Shown here one piece after another: positions 23,054 through 33,929 of a stretch of DNA of 64,000 bases (position 1 is the first letter of the stretch; every line of letters begins with the position of its first letter). Source of the stretch: Enterobacteriaceae bacterium RIT693. GTDB lineage: Bacteria; Pseudomonadota; Gammaproteobacteria; Enterobacterales; Enterobacteriaceae. Below the pieces are notes generated by a model. That model did no database searches. It saw only the letters and a list, made by a program, of their open reading frames with translations, and had not been told where the DNA came from. The stretch is from assembly GCA_009668225.1 (NCBI GenBank), contig WJYK01000001.1:124001-188000 (forward strand). The letters are read 5' to 3'. The translations under genes and the position numbers were made by a program.

Positions 23054-26000
23054 TCACTCAAACTGCGGTGGCGCGAGGACTTCACGGTTACCATTATGTC
23101 CCTGCGGACTGACGATCCCCTGGGCTTCCATCTGCTCAACAATCCTCGCCGCACGGTTATAGCCGATGCGGAACTGGCGCTGCACGCCGGAGATGGACGC
23201 TTTACGTTTCTCAACCACAAAAGCGACCGCCTGGTCGAACAGCGGATCAAGCTCTTCATCTCCATCCATTCCACCGCCGCTGCCGTCGCCGCTGCCTTCA
23301 TCATCGGTAATACCGGTAATGTATTGCGGGCGACCACGCGCTTTCCAGTCCTGAACCACGGCATGAACTTCTTCATCGCGAACAAAGGCACCGTGCACAC
23401 GAATCGGCGTCGTGGAGTTCGGCGCAGAATAAAGCATATCCCCCATACCGAGCAGTGATTCCGCGCCGCCCTGGTCAAGGATGGTGCGTGAGTCAATTTT
23501 GCTCGACACCGTAAACGCGATACGGGTTGGGATATTGGCTTTAATCAGGCCAGTAATGACGTCAACCGATGGGCGCTGCGTTGCCAGAACGAGGTGAATA
23601 CCGGCCGCACGTGCTTTCTGTGCGAGACGAGCAATCAGCTCTTCAACTTTTTTGCCCACCGTCATCATCAAGTCGGCAAACTCATCCACCAGCACCACGA
23701 TATACGGCAGTTTTTCCAGCATCGGATGCGTGGCATCCATGCTGTCGCCAGGTTTCCAGAACGGATCGGGAATAGGACGTCCCATACGCTCGGCTTCCAG
23801 CACACGCTCGTTGTAGCCTGCCAGGTTACGCACGCCAAGCGCGGACATCAGCTTATAGCGGCGCTCCATCTCGTTCACGCTCCAGCGCAGGGCATTCGCG
23901 GCATCCTTCATGTCCGTCACCACTTCGGTCAGCAGATGCGGGATCCCTTCGTACACCGACAGCTCAAGCATTTTCGGGTCAATCATGATGAAGCGAACTT
24001 CTTCCGGCGTCGCCTTATATAGCATGCTGATGATCATGGCGTTAACACCAACCGACTTACCGGAACCCGTCGTACCCGCCACCAGCAGGTGAGGCATCTT
24101 CGCCAGATCGGCAACCACCGGCTCGCCGCCGATGTCTTTACCCAGAACCACGGTCAACGGCGAGCCGTTGTCGCGGAATTTAGCGCAGTCGAGGACTTCA
24201 CGCAGGTAAACGGTCTGGCGTTTCTTATTTGGCAGCTCAAGGCCGACGTAAGGTTTGCCCGGAATGACCTCAACCACGCGGACGGCTACGGTCGACAGAG
24301 AACGCGCCAGGTCACGGGAAAGGTTCGAAATACGTGCAGCCTTCACGCCCGGAGCCAAATCCAGCTCGAAACGTGTGATGACCGGACCCGGAGAGTAATC
24401 CACTACGTCCGCTTTAATACGGTAGTCCGCCAGGCGTGCTTCCACCAGTCGCGCCATCTGCTCCATCGCAAAGGTATCTACCGGCTCAACCTCGGTTGGA
24501 GGCGACGTCAGCAGATCCAGTGACGGCAGCGGCGTGGTAGGTTTCTGAAGCGGGCGATCGTCGCCGTTACGCATCAGGAACGGGTGAATCAGGCTCTCTT
24601 TTGGCTCAGGTGCTGCCGGTGGGGCCACGGGCTGGGGTTGGGGAACTTGAGCATACTGTGCAGGCTGAGCAACATGTTGGCTATTTTGCGTCGGCTGCGG
24701 CGCAGGCTCAAAGCTCGGCGTGAACAGTGGTTCGCTCGGGCTGTCCTCAACCAGTTCTTTTAGCGATGACTGGAAATCAAAATCATCCAGCGAGAACGGC
24801 GCGGTATTTTGCTGTGGCCGAGCGGCGTAGCGCTGCTGCTGCTGCGCAGCAAACTGACGCGCAAGCTCGACTTCTTCCGCCTCTGCCTGCTCTTCTTCCG
24901 ACCAGCTTTCGTCTTCGTACTCTTCGCCATAGCGCTGTTGTTGCTGGGCGGCAAACTGGCGGGCCAGCTCATGCTGCTGCAGCGCATCGTTATCATCGCC
25001 GTAATCGTCGTCAGGCAGCTGACTCTCCGCCAGCCTGGCCTGCTCTTCGGCCATACGCTGAGAAGGCAGTTTTATCCCGTAGGAAGCCAGTTCACGGCGA
25101 GTCGGCACCCGCACCCGGTTAGGACGCGGCAGCTGCGGACCAATCCCCTCTTTTACCTGAGGACGTGGCGCATCACTGGCGATGCTGAATACCGGTGAAA
25201 ATGCCGCCGCCCCAGCCACCGCTTTTGCTGCCTGTTGCATACCCGATGCAGTTTGCGTCACGTCCCCCGCAGGTATTTCTGGCGACGTCAACGGCGCTGC
25301 AACCGGTGCTGCAGTTGGTTCAATCGGCTCCGGCGTCACTGGTTTTACAGGCGCATAGTTATAGGGGTCGGGCTTCGGCTCATTAACGGGCTGATACCAT
25401 GCTGCCAGCTGTTCACGTTCGCGGGCACGCTTCTGTTCCACTTCTTCAAAGTGGTACATCGGTGGACGCACGTATTTTACTTCTTCTGGCGGTTCTGGCT
25501 GAGCGTCAATGACGGGTTCAACTTCCGGCACAACCGGTTCGGACCAATGATGGCTACTTTCATGCGGAATCTGCTGCTGAACGCTTGCCGGATGTGGCGA
25601 CGTGTAATGCTCAGGAGAAGGGGCAATCACCGGTTCCGGCGTGACGGTAGTCGGTGCGGGTTCCCAGGCTATCGCGGGCGCAGCAGGCTCAGCTTCGGCA
25701 AGCGGAGCTGGCGTCGAGACCGAAGGCATAGGAGCAACCGGCGGCACTGGCGCCGCCCAGGGTTGATTAGCCGTCGTCGCTGCAACAGCGGCGGCAACCG
25801 GTTCAACGGCGGAGTGCCCGCTGAACAGCGGATCGTACTCCTGCTCTTCCGGTAATGTCGCCTTATGACCCGAGAACAGCACGTCGTTCGGATCGGTCTC
25901 TACACCGCGCGCGCTGAACAATACGTCGTCTTCAGCATCATCCATTCGCTTACCGGAGAACAATGCTGCATCTGTTTTGCGGCCGTTAGGATTAGCAAAC

Positions 26001-26764
26001 TTCTGCGACAGGCGCTGCTTACGTGCAAGCGCACCGCGTAAAATACGCGCCCGACGGGATTCACGCTTCTCGGTAGAAACGTGCTGCTGTTCGTCTTCAT
26101 GATGCTCTTCTTCGTACTCGTCCTCATCCTGCCAGGTGTTATCCCGGCGCGTCCGGTTGCTGGCAAAAGTCAGGACCGTGAGCACCGCGCTACCGAGCTT
26201 CTCAGCGATACTGACCCATGACCAACCGGTAAACAGCGTGAGGCCAGCGGCCCAAACGCAGAGCAGCGCAATCGTGCCCCCGCTGCTGTTGAGCAACGGC
26301 ATCATGGCGGTACTCAGCAAGCTGCCCAGCACGCCGCCTGAGGCGAAGTACCAAATATCATCCGCATTGATGGCCGCCAGCCCGCATGAGGTCAGCACCA
26401 TAGCAAGAACGCCAATAAGGCGTAGCGAAACGGCAAAATAATCGATGAACTCTTCACTGTCGCGCTGGCGCCAGGTAAACCAACAGCCGCCGATAATGAT
26501 CACCGGAATGGTGTAGGCCATGACGCCAAAAATGAAGAACAGCGTATCCGCAAACCACGCTCCCGGCGTCCCCCCCAAATTATGGATAGGTTCATGCCAC
26601 GCAGTTTGAGACCAGCTAGGGTCTGATGGGTTAAAACTTAACAAGGCAACCATCAAATAGATGGCAAATAAGGCAACAAGAATCAGCAACGCCTCGAGTA
26701 AACGGCGCCCGCTGCTTAGTTTCCGCAATGTTACTTCTTTATCTTCGGTATATTCCTGGCTCAA
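23054..26764 (-). CDS. ftsK: DNA translocase FtsK
   Basis: Septal DNA pump that clears the chromosome from the closing septum, activates XerCD at dif and takes part in divisome assembly. 1236 aa against 1329 in E. coli; the difference is in the linker. The N-terminus holds about four membrane segments (residues 20-200). A long Pro/Gln/Glu-rich linker follows (about 210-730) and contains internal repeats. The RecA-like motor has Walker [15 protein letters not shown] near residue 900 and Walker [13 protein letters not shown]. The C-terminal gamma winged helix ([18 protein letters not shown]) reads KOPS. It lies downstream of lrp, upstream of lolA. Confidence 0.97.
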   Translation of the reverse strand: MSQEYTEDKEVTLRKLSSGRRLLEALLILVALFAIYLMVALLSFNPSDPSWSQTAWHEPIHNLGGTPGAWFADTLFFIFGVMAYTIPVIIIGGCWFTWRQRDSEEFIDYFAVSLRLIGVLAMVLTSCGLAAINADDIWYFASGGVLGSLLSTAMMPLLNSSGGTIALLCVWAAGLTLFTGWSWVSIAEKLGSAVLTVLTFASNRTRRDNTWQDEDEYEEEHHEDEQQHVSTEKRESRRARILRGALARKQRLSQKFANPNGRKTDAALFSGKRMDDAEDDVLFSARGVETDPNDVLFSGHKATLPEEQEYDPLFSGHSAVEPVAAAVAATTANQPWAAPVPPVAPMPSVSTPAPLAEAEPAAPAIAWEPAPTTVTPEPVIAPSPEHYTSPHPASVQQQIPHESSHHWSEPVVPEVEPVIDAQPEPPEEVKYVRPPMYHFEEVEQKRAREREQLAAWYQPVNEPKPDPYNYAPVKPVTPEPIEPTAAPVAAPLTSPEIPAGDVTQTASGMQQAAKAVAGAAAFSPVFSIASDAPRPQVKEGIGPQLPRPNRVRVPTRRELASYGIKLPSQRMAEEQARLAESQLPDDDYGDDNDALQQHELARQFAAQQQQRYGEEYEDESWSEEEQAEAEEVELARQFAAQQQQRYAARPQQNTAPFSLDDFDFQSSLKELVEDSPSEPLFTPSFEPAPQPTQNSQHVAQPAQYAQVPQPQPVAPPAAPEPKESLIHPFLMRNGDDRPLQKPTTPLPSLDLLTSPPTEVEPVDTFAMEQMARLVEARLADYRIKADVVDYSPGPVITRFELDLAPGVKAARISNLSRDLARSLSTVAVRVVEVIPGKPYVGLELPNKKRQTVYLREVLDCAKFRDNGSPLTVVLGKDIGGEPVVADLAKMPHLLVAGTTGSGKSVGVNAMIISMLYKATPEEVRFIMIDPKMLELSVYEGIPHLLTEVVTDMKDAANALRWSVNEMERRYKLMSALGVRNLAGYNERVLEAERMGRPIPDPFWKPGDSMDATHPMLEKLPYIVVLVDEFADLMMTVGKKVEELIARLAQKARAAGIHLVLATQRPSVDVITGLIKANIPTRIAFTVSSKIDSRTILDQGGAESLLGMGDMLYSAPNSTTPIRVHGAFVRDEEVHAVVQDWKARGRPQYITGITDDEGSGDGSGGGMDGDEELDPLFDQAVAFVVEKRKASISGVQRQFRIGYNRAARIVEQMEAQGIVSPQGHNGNREVLAPPQFE
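24827..24971 (-). repeat. Duplicated 14-residue segment in the FtsK linker
   Basis: The peptide [14 protein letters not shown] is encoded twice, at 24930-24971 and 24827-24868, 103 bases apart, with synonymous differences between the copies. It lies within the acidic and Gln-rich linker. Confidence 0.85.
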
Positions 26765-26798
26765 GAAAGGCTCTCCAGGTCCTTAAACTCTATGGAGA

Positions 26799-26829
26799 CA
26801 ACAGCACCGGCGGCTTGCCGGAGCTGTTG
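26799..26829. repeat. Inverted repeat between ftsK and lrp
   Basis: CAACAGCACCGGC and GCCGGAGCTGTTG form a 13-bp stem with one mismatch and a 5-base loop in the 121-base gap downstream of lrp. There is no clear T-run on either strand. It may be the lrp transcript end or a stabilising hairpin. Confidence 0.5.
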
Positions 26830-26885
26830 CTGTATGGATTCCCAGGAGTGTAACCAAAATACGCCAATTTTGCACCTGGCCCGTA

Positions 26886-27380
26886 TTAACGGGTCTTAAT
26901 GACCAAACGGTTACTCTGTTTGACCTCTTCCATGACCACATAAGTACGGGTGTCGTTAACGCCCGGCAGACGCAGCAGGGTCTCGCCTAAGAGTTTACGG
27001 TACGCCGACATATCCGGTACGCGTGTTTTCAACAGGTAGTCGAAATCACCGGATACGAGATGACACTCTTGAATTTCTTCAAGTTTTTGTACTGCGGCGT
27101 TAAATTGCTCAAACACATCCGGGGCGCCACGATTCAGAGTAATCTCAACAAACACCAGCAGCGAGGCATCCAGATAATGCGGGTTTAACAGCGCCGTATA
27201 GCCCTGAATAAAACCCTGACGTTCAAGACGACGTACGCGCTCAAGGCACGGCGTCGGTGAAAGCCCAACACGCTTGGAAAGCTCAACGTTAGAAATGCGC
27301 CCATCTTTTTGCAATTCGTTGAGAATATTACGATCGATACGGTCGAGATCTTTGCCCGGGCGCTTCTTGCTATCTACCAT
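26886..27380 (-). CDS. lrp: Leucine-responsive regulatory protein
   Basis: Global feast/famine regulator of amino-acid metabolism, transport and pili. 164 aa, the E. coli length, and nearly identical in sequence. The N-terminal helix-turn-helix lies at about residues 15-60 (LDRIDRNILNELQKDGRISN, SPTPCLERVRRLE). The C-terminal RAM/AsnC ligand-binding domain contains GDFDYLLKTRVPDM. It is divergent from trxB over 493 bases, allowing a long leader. It is followed on the same strand by ftsK after 121 bases. Confidence 0.98.
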   Translation of the reverse strand: MVDSKKRPGKDLDRIDRNILNELQKDGRISNVELSKRVGLSPTPCLERVRRLERQGFIQGYTALLNPHYLDASLLVFVEITLNRGAPDVFEQFNAAVQKLEEIQECHLVSGDFDYLLKTRVPDMSAYRKLLGETLLRLPGVNDTRTYVVMEEVKQSNRLVIKTR

Positions 27381-28842
<1,462 letters not shown>

Positions 28843-28857
28843 ATTAAAGATGTTAAA

Positions 28858-28882
28858 AAAGGCGGCCTTGCTGGTCGCCTTT
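28858..28882 (+). terminator. trxB intrinsic terminator
   Basis: AAAGGCGGCC/GGTCGCCTTT stem (one G-U pair) with a 5-base loop, followed by CTTGTTTC. It lies 16 bases past the trxB stop. Confidence 0.8.
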
Positions 28883-28955
28883 CTTGTTTCTGCCATGTAA
28901 CATTGCCTGTCAAAATTGCCTGAGAATTCCTTCTTCTACCAGCATCTGGCACGCG

Positions 28956-30722
28956 ATGAATAAAACCCGTCAGCAAGAACTTAGCCTCTGGCTAAAGCAG
29001 CAAAGTCTTATCTCTCGCCGTTGGCTTGGCCTGTCACGCCTGCTCGGTTTGATCAGTGGTTTACTGATTGTTGCCCAGGCCTGGCTGCTGGCCCGCATTC
29101 TCCAGCACATGATTATGGAAAATATTCCGCGTGAAGCGCTGCTCATGCCGTTTATTTTACTGATTCTGGTATTTGTTCTGCGCGCATGGATTGTCTGGCT
29201 GCGGGAGAAAGTTGGTTTTCATGCCGGGCTGCATATCCGCCAGGAGATTCGCCGCCAGGTGCTCGACAGGCTGCATCAGGCCGGACCAGCCTGGATTCAG
29301 GGCAAACCCGTTGGCAGCTGGGCGACGCTAGTCCTCGAGCAGATTGAAGACATGCACGACTATTACGCGCGTTATCTGCCACAGATGTCTCTGGCCGTCA
29401 TGGTCCCCCTGCTGATTATCATCGCTATCTTCCCTATCAACTGGGCGGCGGCGCTGATATTGCTGGGGACAGCCCCGCTGATCCCACTCTTTATGGCACT
29501 GGTCGGCATGGGTGCAGCCGATGCTAACCGCCGAAATTTCCAGGCGCTGGCGCGGCTCAGCGGCCACTTCCTGGACCGCCTACGGGGCATGGAGACATTG
29601 CGCGTCTTTAACCGCGGTGCGGCAGAGACCGAAAACATTCGTGCAGCAAGCCAGGACTTCCGTCAGCGCACTATGGAAGTGCTGCGCATGGCGTTTCTTT
29701 CTTCCGGCGTGCTTGAGTTCTTCGCGTCTTTATCTATCGCCGTGGTGGCCGTCTATTTCGGCTTCTCTTATCTCGGCGAACTTAATTTTGGCCATTATGG
29801 CACCGGCGTGACGCTATTTGCAGGCTTCCTGGCGTTGATCCTTGCACCAGAATTTTTCCAGCCGCTGCGGGATATGGGGACCTTCTATCACGCCAAAGCC
29901 CAGGCCGTGGGTGCCGCAGATACGCTGATGACCTTCCTCGACTCTCCTCTGCAGCATCCGGAACAGGGTACCGCGCAGCTTTCCGGCAGCGGGCCATTTG
30001 CCATTGAAGCTCGTGAGATGACTATCCTTTCTACCGAAGGGAAAGTCCTTGCCGGGCCGCTTAACTTTACGCTTCCTGCCGGCCAGCGCGTCGTCGTGGT
30101 TGGGCAAAGCGGCGCGGGCAAAAGCTCCCTGCTCAATGTCATTTCAGGCTTCCTGCCTTATCAGGGGCAGCTGCTGATTAACGGTGTGGAAATGGCGAAG
30201 CTGTCACCGGAGTGGTGGCGCGAACAGCTAAGCTGGGTTGGGCAAAATCCTCAGCTACCGGCCGCCACGCTGCGTGACAACGTTTTATTAGGCTCACCTG
30301 ATGCCGACGAAGCCAGCCTGCGATACGCGCTTGAGAAAGCCTCAGTGACCGAATTTTTGTCGCTGCTGCCTGAAGGCATCGATACCTCACCAGGCGACCA
30401 GTCCATACGTTTATCTGTCGGTCAGGCTCAGCGAGTCGCCGTTGCACGAGCGCTGCTTGCGCCTTGTGGGGTCCTACTGCTGGATGAGCCAGCCGCAAGC
30501 CTTGATGCTCATAGCGAACAGCGCGTGATGGAGGCCCTTACTGAGGCATCGCGCCAGCAAACTACCCTGATGGTGACCCACCAACTGGACTACATCAGCG
30601 ATTGGGACCACATTTGGGTTATGCGTAACGGGCAGATTGTTCAGCAAGGAAACTTTGCACAGCTATCGGTTGAAGATGGGCCCTTTGCTGCGTTACTGGC
30701 CAGCCGCCAGGAGGAGATTTAA
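28956..30722 (+). CDS. cydD: Heterodimeric thiol ABC exporter subunit CydD
   Basis: One half of the CydDC ABC exporter of the inner membrane, which moves glutathione and cysteine to the periplasm and is needed for cytochrome bd assembly. 588 aa, the E. coli length. An N-terminal six-helix membrane domain is followed by an ATPase with Walker A GQSGAGKSS (near residue 385), signature LSVGQAQRVAVARAL and Walker B LLLDEPAASLD. The frame is open from 28884, but the 24 extra residues lie in the trxB terminator region and are rejected. The TAA stop overlaps the cydC ATG (TAATG). Confidence 0.97.
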   Translation: MNKTRQQELSLWLKQQSLISRRWLGLSRLLGLISGLLIVAQAWLLARILQHMIMENIPREALLMPFILLILVFVLRAWIVWLREKVGFHAGLHIRQEIRRQVLDRLHQAGPAWIQGKPVGSWATLVLEQIEDMHDYYARYLPQMSLAVMVPLLIIIAIFPINWAAALILLGTAPLIPLFMALVGMGAADANRRNFQALARLSGHFLDRLRGMETLRVFNRGAAETENIRAASQDFRQRTMEVLRMAFLSSGVLEFFASLSIAVVAVYFGFSYLGELNFGHYGTGVTLFAGFLALILAPEFFQPLRDMGTFYHAKAQAVGAADTLMTFLDSPLQHPEQGTAQLSGSGPFAIEAREMTILSTEGKVLAGPLNFTLPAGQRVVVVGQSGAGKSSLLNVISGFLPYQGQLLINGVEMAKLSPEWWREQLSWVGQNPQLPAATLRDNVLLGSPDADEASLRYALEKASVTEFLSLLPEGIDTSPGDQSIRLSVGQAQRVAVARALLAPCGVLLLDEPAASLDAHSEQRVMEALTEASRQQTTLMVTHQLDYISDWDHIWVMRNGQIVQQGNFAQLSVEDGPFAALLASRQEEI

Positions 30723-32443
30723 TGCGCGCCCTGCTGCCTTATCTGGCGCTTTACCGTCGCCATAAATGGTTATTGTCTTTAGGCATTGTGCTGGCGATTG
30801 TGACGCTTCTTGCCAGTATTGGTTTGTTAACGCTGTCAGGCTGGTTCCTGTCTGCCTCTGCCGTGGTTGGCGTTGCCGGACTCTACAGCTTTAACTATAT
30901 GCTGCCTGCCGCAGGCGTTCGTGGCGCTGCTATCACCCGTACCGCAGGCCGCTATTTTGAGCGTCTGGTCAGCCACGATGCCACCTTCCGCGTACTGCAG
31001 CATTTACGTGTTTCAACCTTCAGCAAGCTGCTGCCGCTCTCCCCTGCCGGGCTGGCGCGCTTCCGCCAGGGAGAATTGCTAAACCGCGTGGTGGCGGATG
31101 TCGATACGCTGGATCACCTTTATTTACGGGTTATTTCACCGCTCGTCGGTGCTTTTGTCGTCATCGTGGTGGTGACTTTTGGCCTGAGTTTTCTTGATAC
31201 AACCCTGGCGTTAACGCTCGGCGGGATTTTGCTCGCTACCCTGTTATTGCTGCCGCCGCTGTTTTACCGTGCCGGTCAGCCAACCGGCGAAGCCTTGACC
31301 GTCCAGCGCGGTAACTATCGCCAACGGTTGACCGCATGGCTTCAGGGCCACGCAGAGCTCACTATTTTCGGCGCAGCAACGCGCGCGCGCGAACAGTTAG
31401 ATGCTACGGAAAACAGCTGGCAGGAGGCTCAACGTCGGCAGGCCGGATTAACTGCCCTGTCGCAGGCCGTGATGCTGCTCATCAGCGGTATTGCCGTGCT
31501 GGCTATGCTGTGGATGGCGTCAGCCGGCGTCGGCGAAAGCCAGTCTCCCGGCGCGCTGATTGCCCTGTTCGTGTTTTGTGCGCTGGCAGCCTTCGAGGCA
31601 ATGGCTCCGGTTACCGGCGCCTTCCAGCATCTCGGCCAGGTTATTGCCTCTGCGCTACGGGTAACGCAAATCACCAGCCAGGCTCCGGACGTGACTTTCC
31701 CTGAGACCACGCTGCCCGAGCAACAGCAGGCGGCTCTCGAGATTCGCGGAATCAGCTTTACCTACCCAGGGCAAAGCCAGCCAGCGCTGAAAGATATCGC
31801 GTTGTCCGTCAAAGCGGGACAACGCATCGCCATCCTCGGCAAAACTGGCTGCGGCAAATCCACGCTGCTGCAATTGCTTACCCGCGCATGGGATGCACAG
31901 CAGGGTGAGATCCAGCTTAACGGCATCGCCCTCAGCGCGTTTGATGAAGCGACGCTACGCAAGGCAACCAGTGTCGTACCGCAGCGTGTACATCTTTTCA
32001 GCGCAACGCTACGCGATAACCTGCTGCTGGCATCCCCTCAGGCAAATGATGAACAGCTCAGCGCCGCACTGGTTCAGGTTGGGCTAGAGAAGCTGCTGGA
32101 GGATAGCGGGCTGAATAACTGGCTGGGGGAAGGTGGCCGCCAACTGTCCGGCGGTGAGCTCCGTCGCCTTGCCATTGCGCGAGCGATACTGCATAACGCG
32201 CCGCTGATGCTGCTGGACGAACCCACCGAAGGTCTTGATGCCGAAACGGAAAAACAAATACTTGATTTACTGGAAGAAGTAACCAAGAACAAAACCGTTT
32301 TAATGGTCACCCACCGCCTGCGCGGTTTGAACGCTTTCGACAGCATAATTGTGATGGACAATGGGCAAATAATTGAGCAAGGTAATCACGCCGAATTGAT
32401 GGCGTCCGGCGGACGTTATTATCAATTTCGCCAGCGCCTGTAG
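30722..32443 (+). CDS. cydC: Heterodimeric thiol ABC exporter subunit CydC
   Basis: Partner subunit of CydD. 573 aa, identical in length to the E. coli protein. The N-terminal membrane domain (from [22 protein letters not shown]) is followed by an ATPase with Walker [10 protein letters not shown] (around residue 377), signature [15 protein letters not shown] and Walker [13 protein letters not shown]. Its ATG shares a base with the cydD stop, so the two are translationally coupled, which fits equimolar assembly. An ERIC element begins within about 20 bases after its stop. Confidence 0.97.
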   Translation: MRALLPYLALYRRHKWLLSLGIVLAIVTLLASIGLLTLSGWFLSASAVVGVAGLYSFNYMLPAAGVRGAAITRTAGRYFERLVSHDATFRVLQHLRVSTFSKLLPLSPAGLARFRQGELLNRVVADVDTLDHLYLRVISPLVGAFVVIVVVTFGLSFLDTTLALTLGGILLATLLLLPPLFYRAGQPTGEALTVQRGNYRQRLTAWLQGHAELTIFGAATRAREQLDATENSWQEAQRRQAGLTALSQAVMLLISGIAVLAMLWMASAGVGESQSPGALIALFVFCALAAFEAMAPVTGAFQHLGQVIASALRVTQITSQAPDVTFPETTLPEQQQAALEIRGISFTYPGQSQPALKDIALSVKAGQRIAILGKTGCGKSTLLQLLTRAWDAQQGEIQLNGIALSAFDEATLRKATSVVPQRVHLFSATLRDNLLLASPQANDEQLSAALVQVGLEKLLEDSGLNNWLGEGGRQLSGGELRRLAIARAILHNAPLMLLDEPTEGLDAETEKQILDLLEEVTKNKTVLMVTHRLRGLNAFDSIIVMDNGQIIEQGNHAELMASGGRYYQFRQRL

Positions 32444-32458
32444 GCGTTCCTGATAGAC

Positions 32459-32590
32459 TATATATAACCCTAAATAATTCGAGTTGCAGAAAGGCGACAA
32501 GACCGGGAATCTCCAGAAGCATAGCCAACTATGTGACTGGGGTGCGCGGGTGCAGCCAACGCACCTGCAGCTTAAAGTATGACGGGTTTA
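32459..32590. repeat. ERIC (IRU) intergenic repeat
   Basis: About 130 bases between cydC and aat match the enterobacterial repetitive intergenic consensus from memory. Its left end contains TAATTCGAGTTGCAG. The central arms are GAATCTCCAGAAGCATAG and CTATGTGACTGGGGTG, and the right end is GCAGCTTAAAGTATGACGGG. It is an imperfect palindrome, as ERICs are, and of nearly full length (consensus about 127 bp). It would be transcribed as a long hairpin in a cydDC-aat read-through message. Confidence 0.9.
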
Positions 32591-32631
32591 TCAATTTATT
32601 ATTGCTCTATTGCTCTGGAGTGTTGGTCGTC

Positions 32632-33327
32632 ATGCGCCTGGTGCAGCTTTCTCGTGACTCGATTGCCTTTCCGTCGCCGGAAGGGGCGTTACGTGAACCC
32701 AATGGGTTACTGGCGCTTGGCGGCGACCTTGGCCCCGCTCGCCTGCTGATGGCCTATCAACGCGGCATTTTCCCGTGGTTTTCTCCCGGGGACCCTATTC
32801 TGTGGTGGTCCCCTGATCCCCGCGCCGTGCTATATCCGGAGCAGTTTCACCTTAGCCGTAGCATGAAGCGCTTTCACCGTACTTCGCCTTATACCGTTAC
32901 GTTAAACCATGCCTTTGAGCGCGTGCTATACGGCTGCGCGAGCGACCGGAATGAAGGGACATGGATAACAGCAGAAATTGTGGAAGCCTATTTACGTCTG
33001 CATGAATTAGGCCACGCCCATTCCATTGAAGTGTGGGACAGAGAAGAGTTGGTTGGCGGCATGTATGGCGTCGCGCAGGGCACGCTGTTTTGCGGTGAAT
33101 CCATGTTCAGCCGGCAAGTTAATGCCTCGAAAACGGCGCTGTTAGTTTTCTGCCAACACTTTATTCGCCACGGCGGTAAATTGATCGACTGCCAGGTGCT
33201 TAATGAGCACACGGCTTCGCTGGGCGTGATTGAAATTCCCCGCCGGGATTATCTCCATGCATTAGCGGAGCTTCGTCCACAGCAGTTGGGCTCTCACTGC
33301 TGGGTTCCGCAGACGCTCGAGCAATAA
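32632..33327 (+). CDS. aat: Leucyl/phenylalanyl-tRNA--protein transferase
   Basis: Adds Leu or Phe from aminoacyl-tRNA to N-terminal Lys or Arg of proteins, producing N-degrons read by ClpS-ClpAP. 231 aa against 234 in E. coli. Conserved segments are [40 protein letters not shown] and the C-terminal half with [19 protein letters not shown]. The frame is open back to a GTG at 32533 inside the ERIC element, but [10 protein letters not shown] is the family N-terminus. ClpA and ClpS, which act on its products, are encoded just downstream. Confidence 0.96.
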   Translation: MRLVQLSRDSIAFPSPEGALREPNGLLALGGDLGPARLLMAYQRGIFPWFSPGDPILWWSPDPRAVLYPEQFHLSRSMKRFHRTSPYTVTLNHAFERVLYGCASDRNEGTWITAEIVEAYLRLHELGHAHSIEVWDREELVGGMYGVAQGTLFCGESMFSRQVNASKTALLVFCQHFIRHGGKLIDCQVLNEHTASLGVIEIPRRDYLHALAELRPQQLGSHCWVPQTLEQ

Positions 33328-33354
33328 TGTTTAACAACACATTTTATGTGAGGG

Positions 33355-33363
33355 TGTTATAAT
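33355..33363 (+). promoter_or_regulatory. Candidate infA promoter (extended -10)
   Basis: TGTTATAAT is a perfect extended -10 element (TGn plus TATAAT) about 250 bases upstream of infA, with no convincing -35. E. coli infA is also read from more than one promoter with a long leader. Confidence 0.45.
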
Positions 33364-33612
33364 TAGCGCCGCTAAGTGGCTTTTGCCTGTTACCCCGCCA
33401 TCGTTTGGGATTGATTGTTTAAGGGAATACCCCATCATTTATCTCTTTGCGCTCTTCATCGCAGACGTTGCTATGCGGCAAACTGTTAACCGGCGGGTAA
33501 TAAGCAAAATGCACTTTCACTGGTGATTTCACCAACAATTCTTTACATGATAAGCGAACTTCGGCATTATCTTGCCGGTTCAAACTACGGTAGTGATACC
33601 CCAGAGGATTAG

Positions 33613-33831
<219 letters not shown>

Positions 33832-33884
33832 TAGTTTCGATTCCGCGGCCTGAGATGGGCGGCGTTGAGAGTTAGTCGTAATAG

Positions 33885-33909
33885 AAAGGCCGGGCAATGC
33901 CCGGCCTTT
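33885..33909. terminator. infA terminator, shared with convergent clpA
   Basis: Perfect AAAGGCCGGGC/GCCCGGCCTTT stem with a 3-base loop and trailing TTTTTAT on the plus strand. It lies between the convergent infA and clpA stops and could serve clpA from the other strand. Confidence 0.9.
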
Positions 33910-33929
33910 TTTATACTCGTCGCACGGCG

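Noticed and set aside
32533-32631. N-terminal extension of aat into the ERIC element
   Set aside because: Needs a GTG start without a good site; family proteins start at MRLVQLSR.
33832-33884. TTCGATTCC near infA, resembling a tRNA T-arm
   Set aside because: No acceptor, D or anticodon stem could be formed around it, so it is not a tRNA or a clear remnant.
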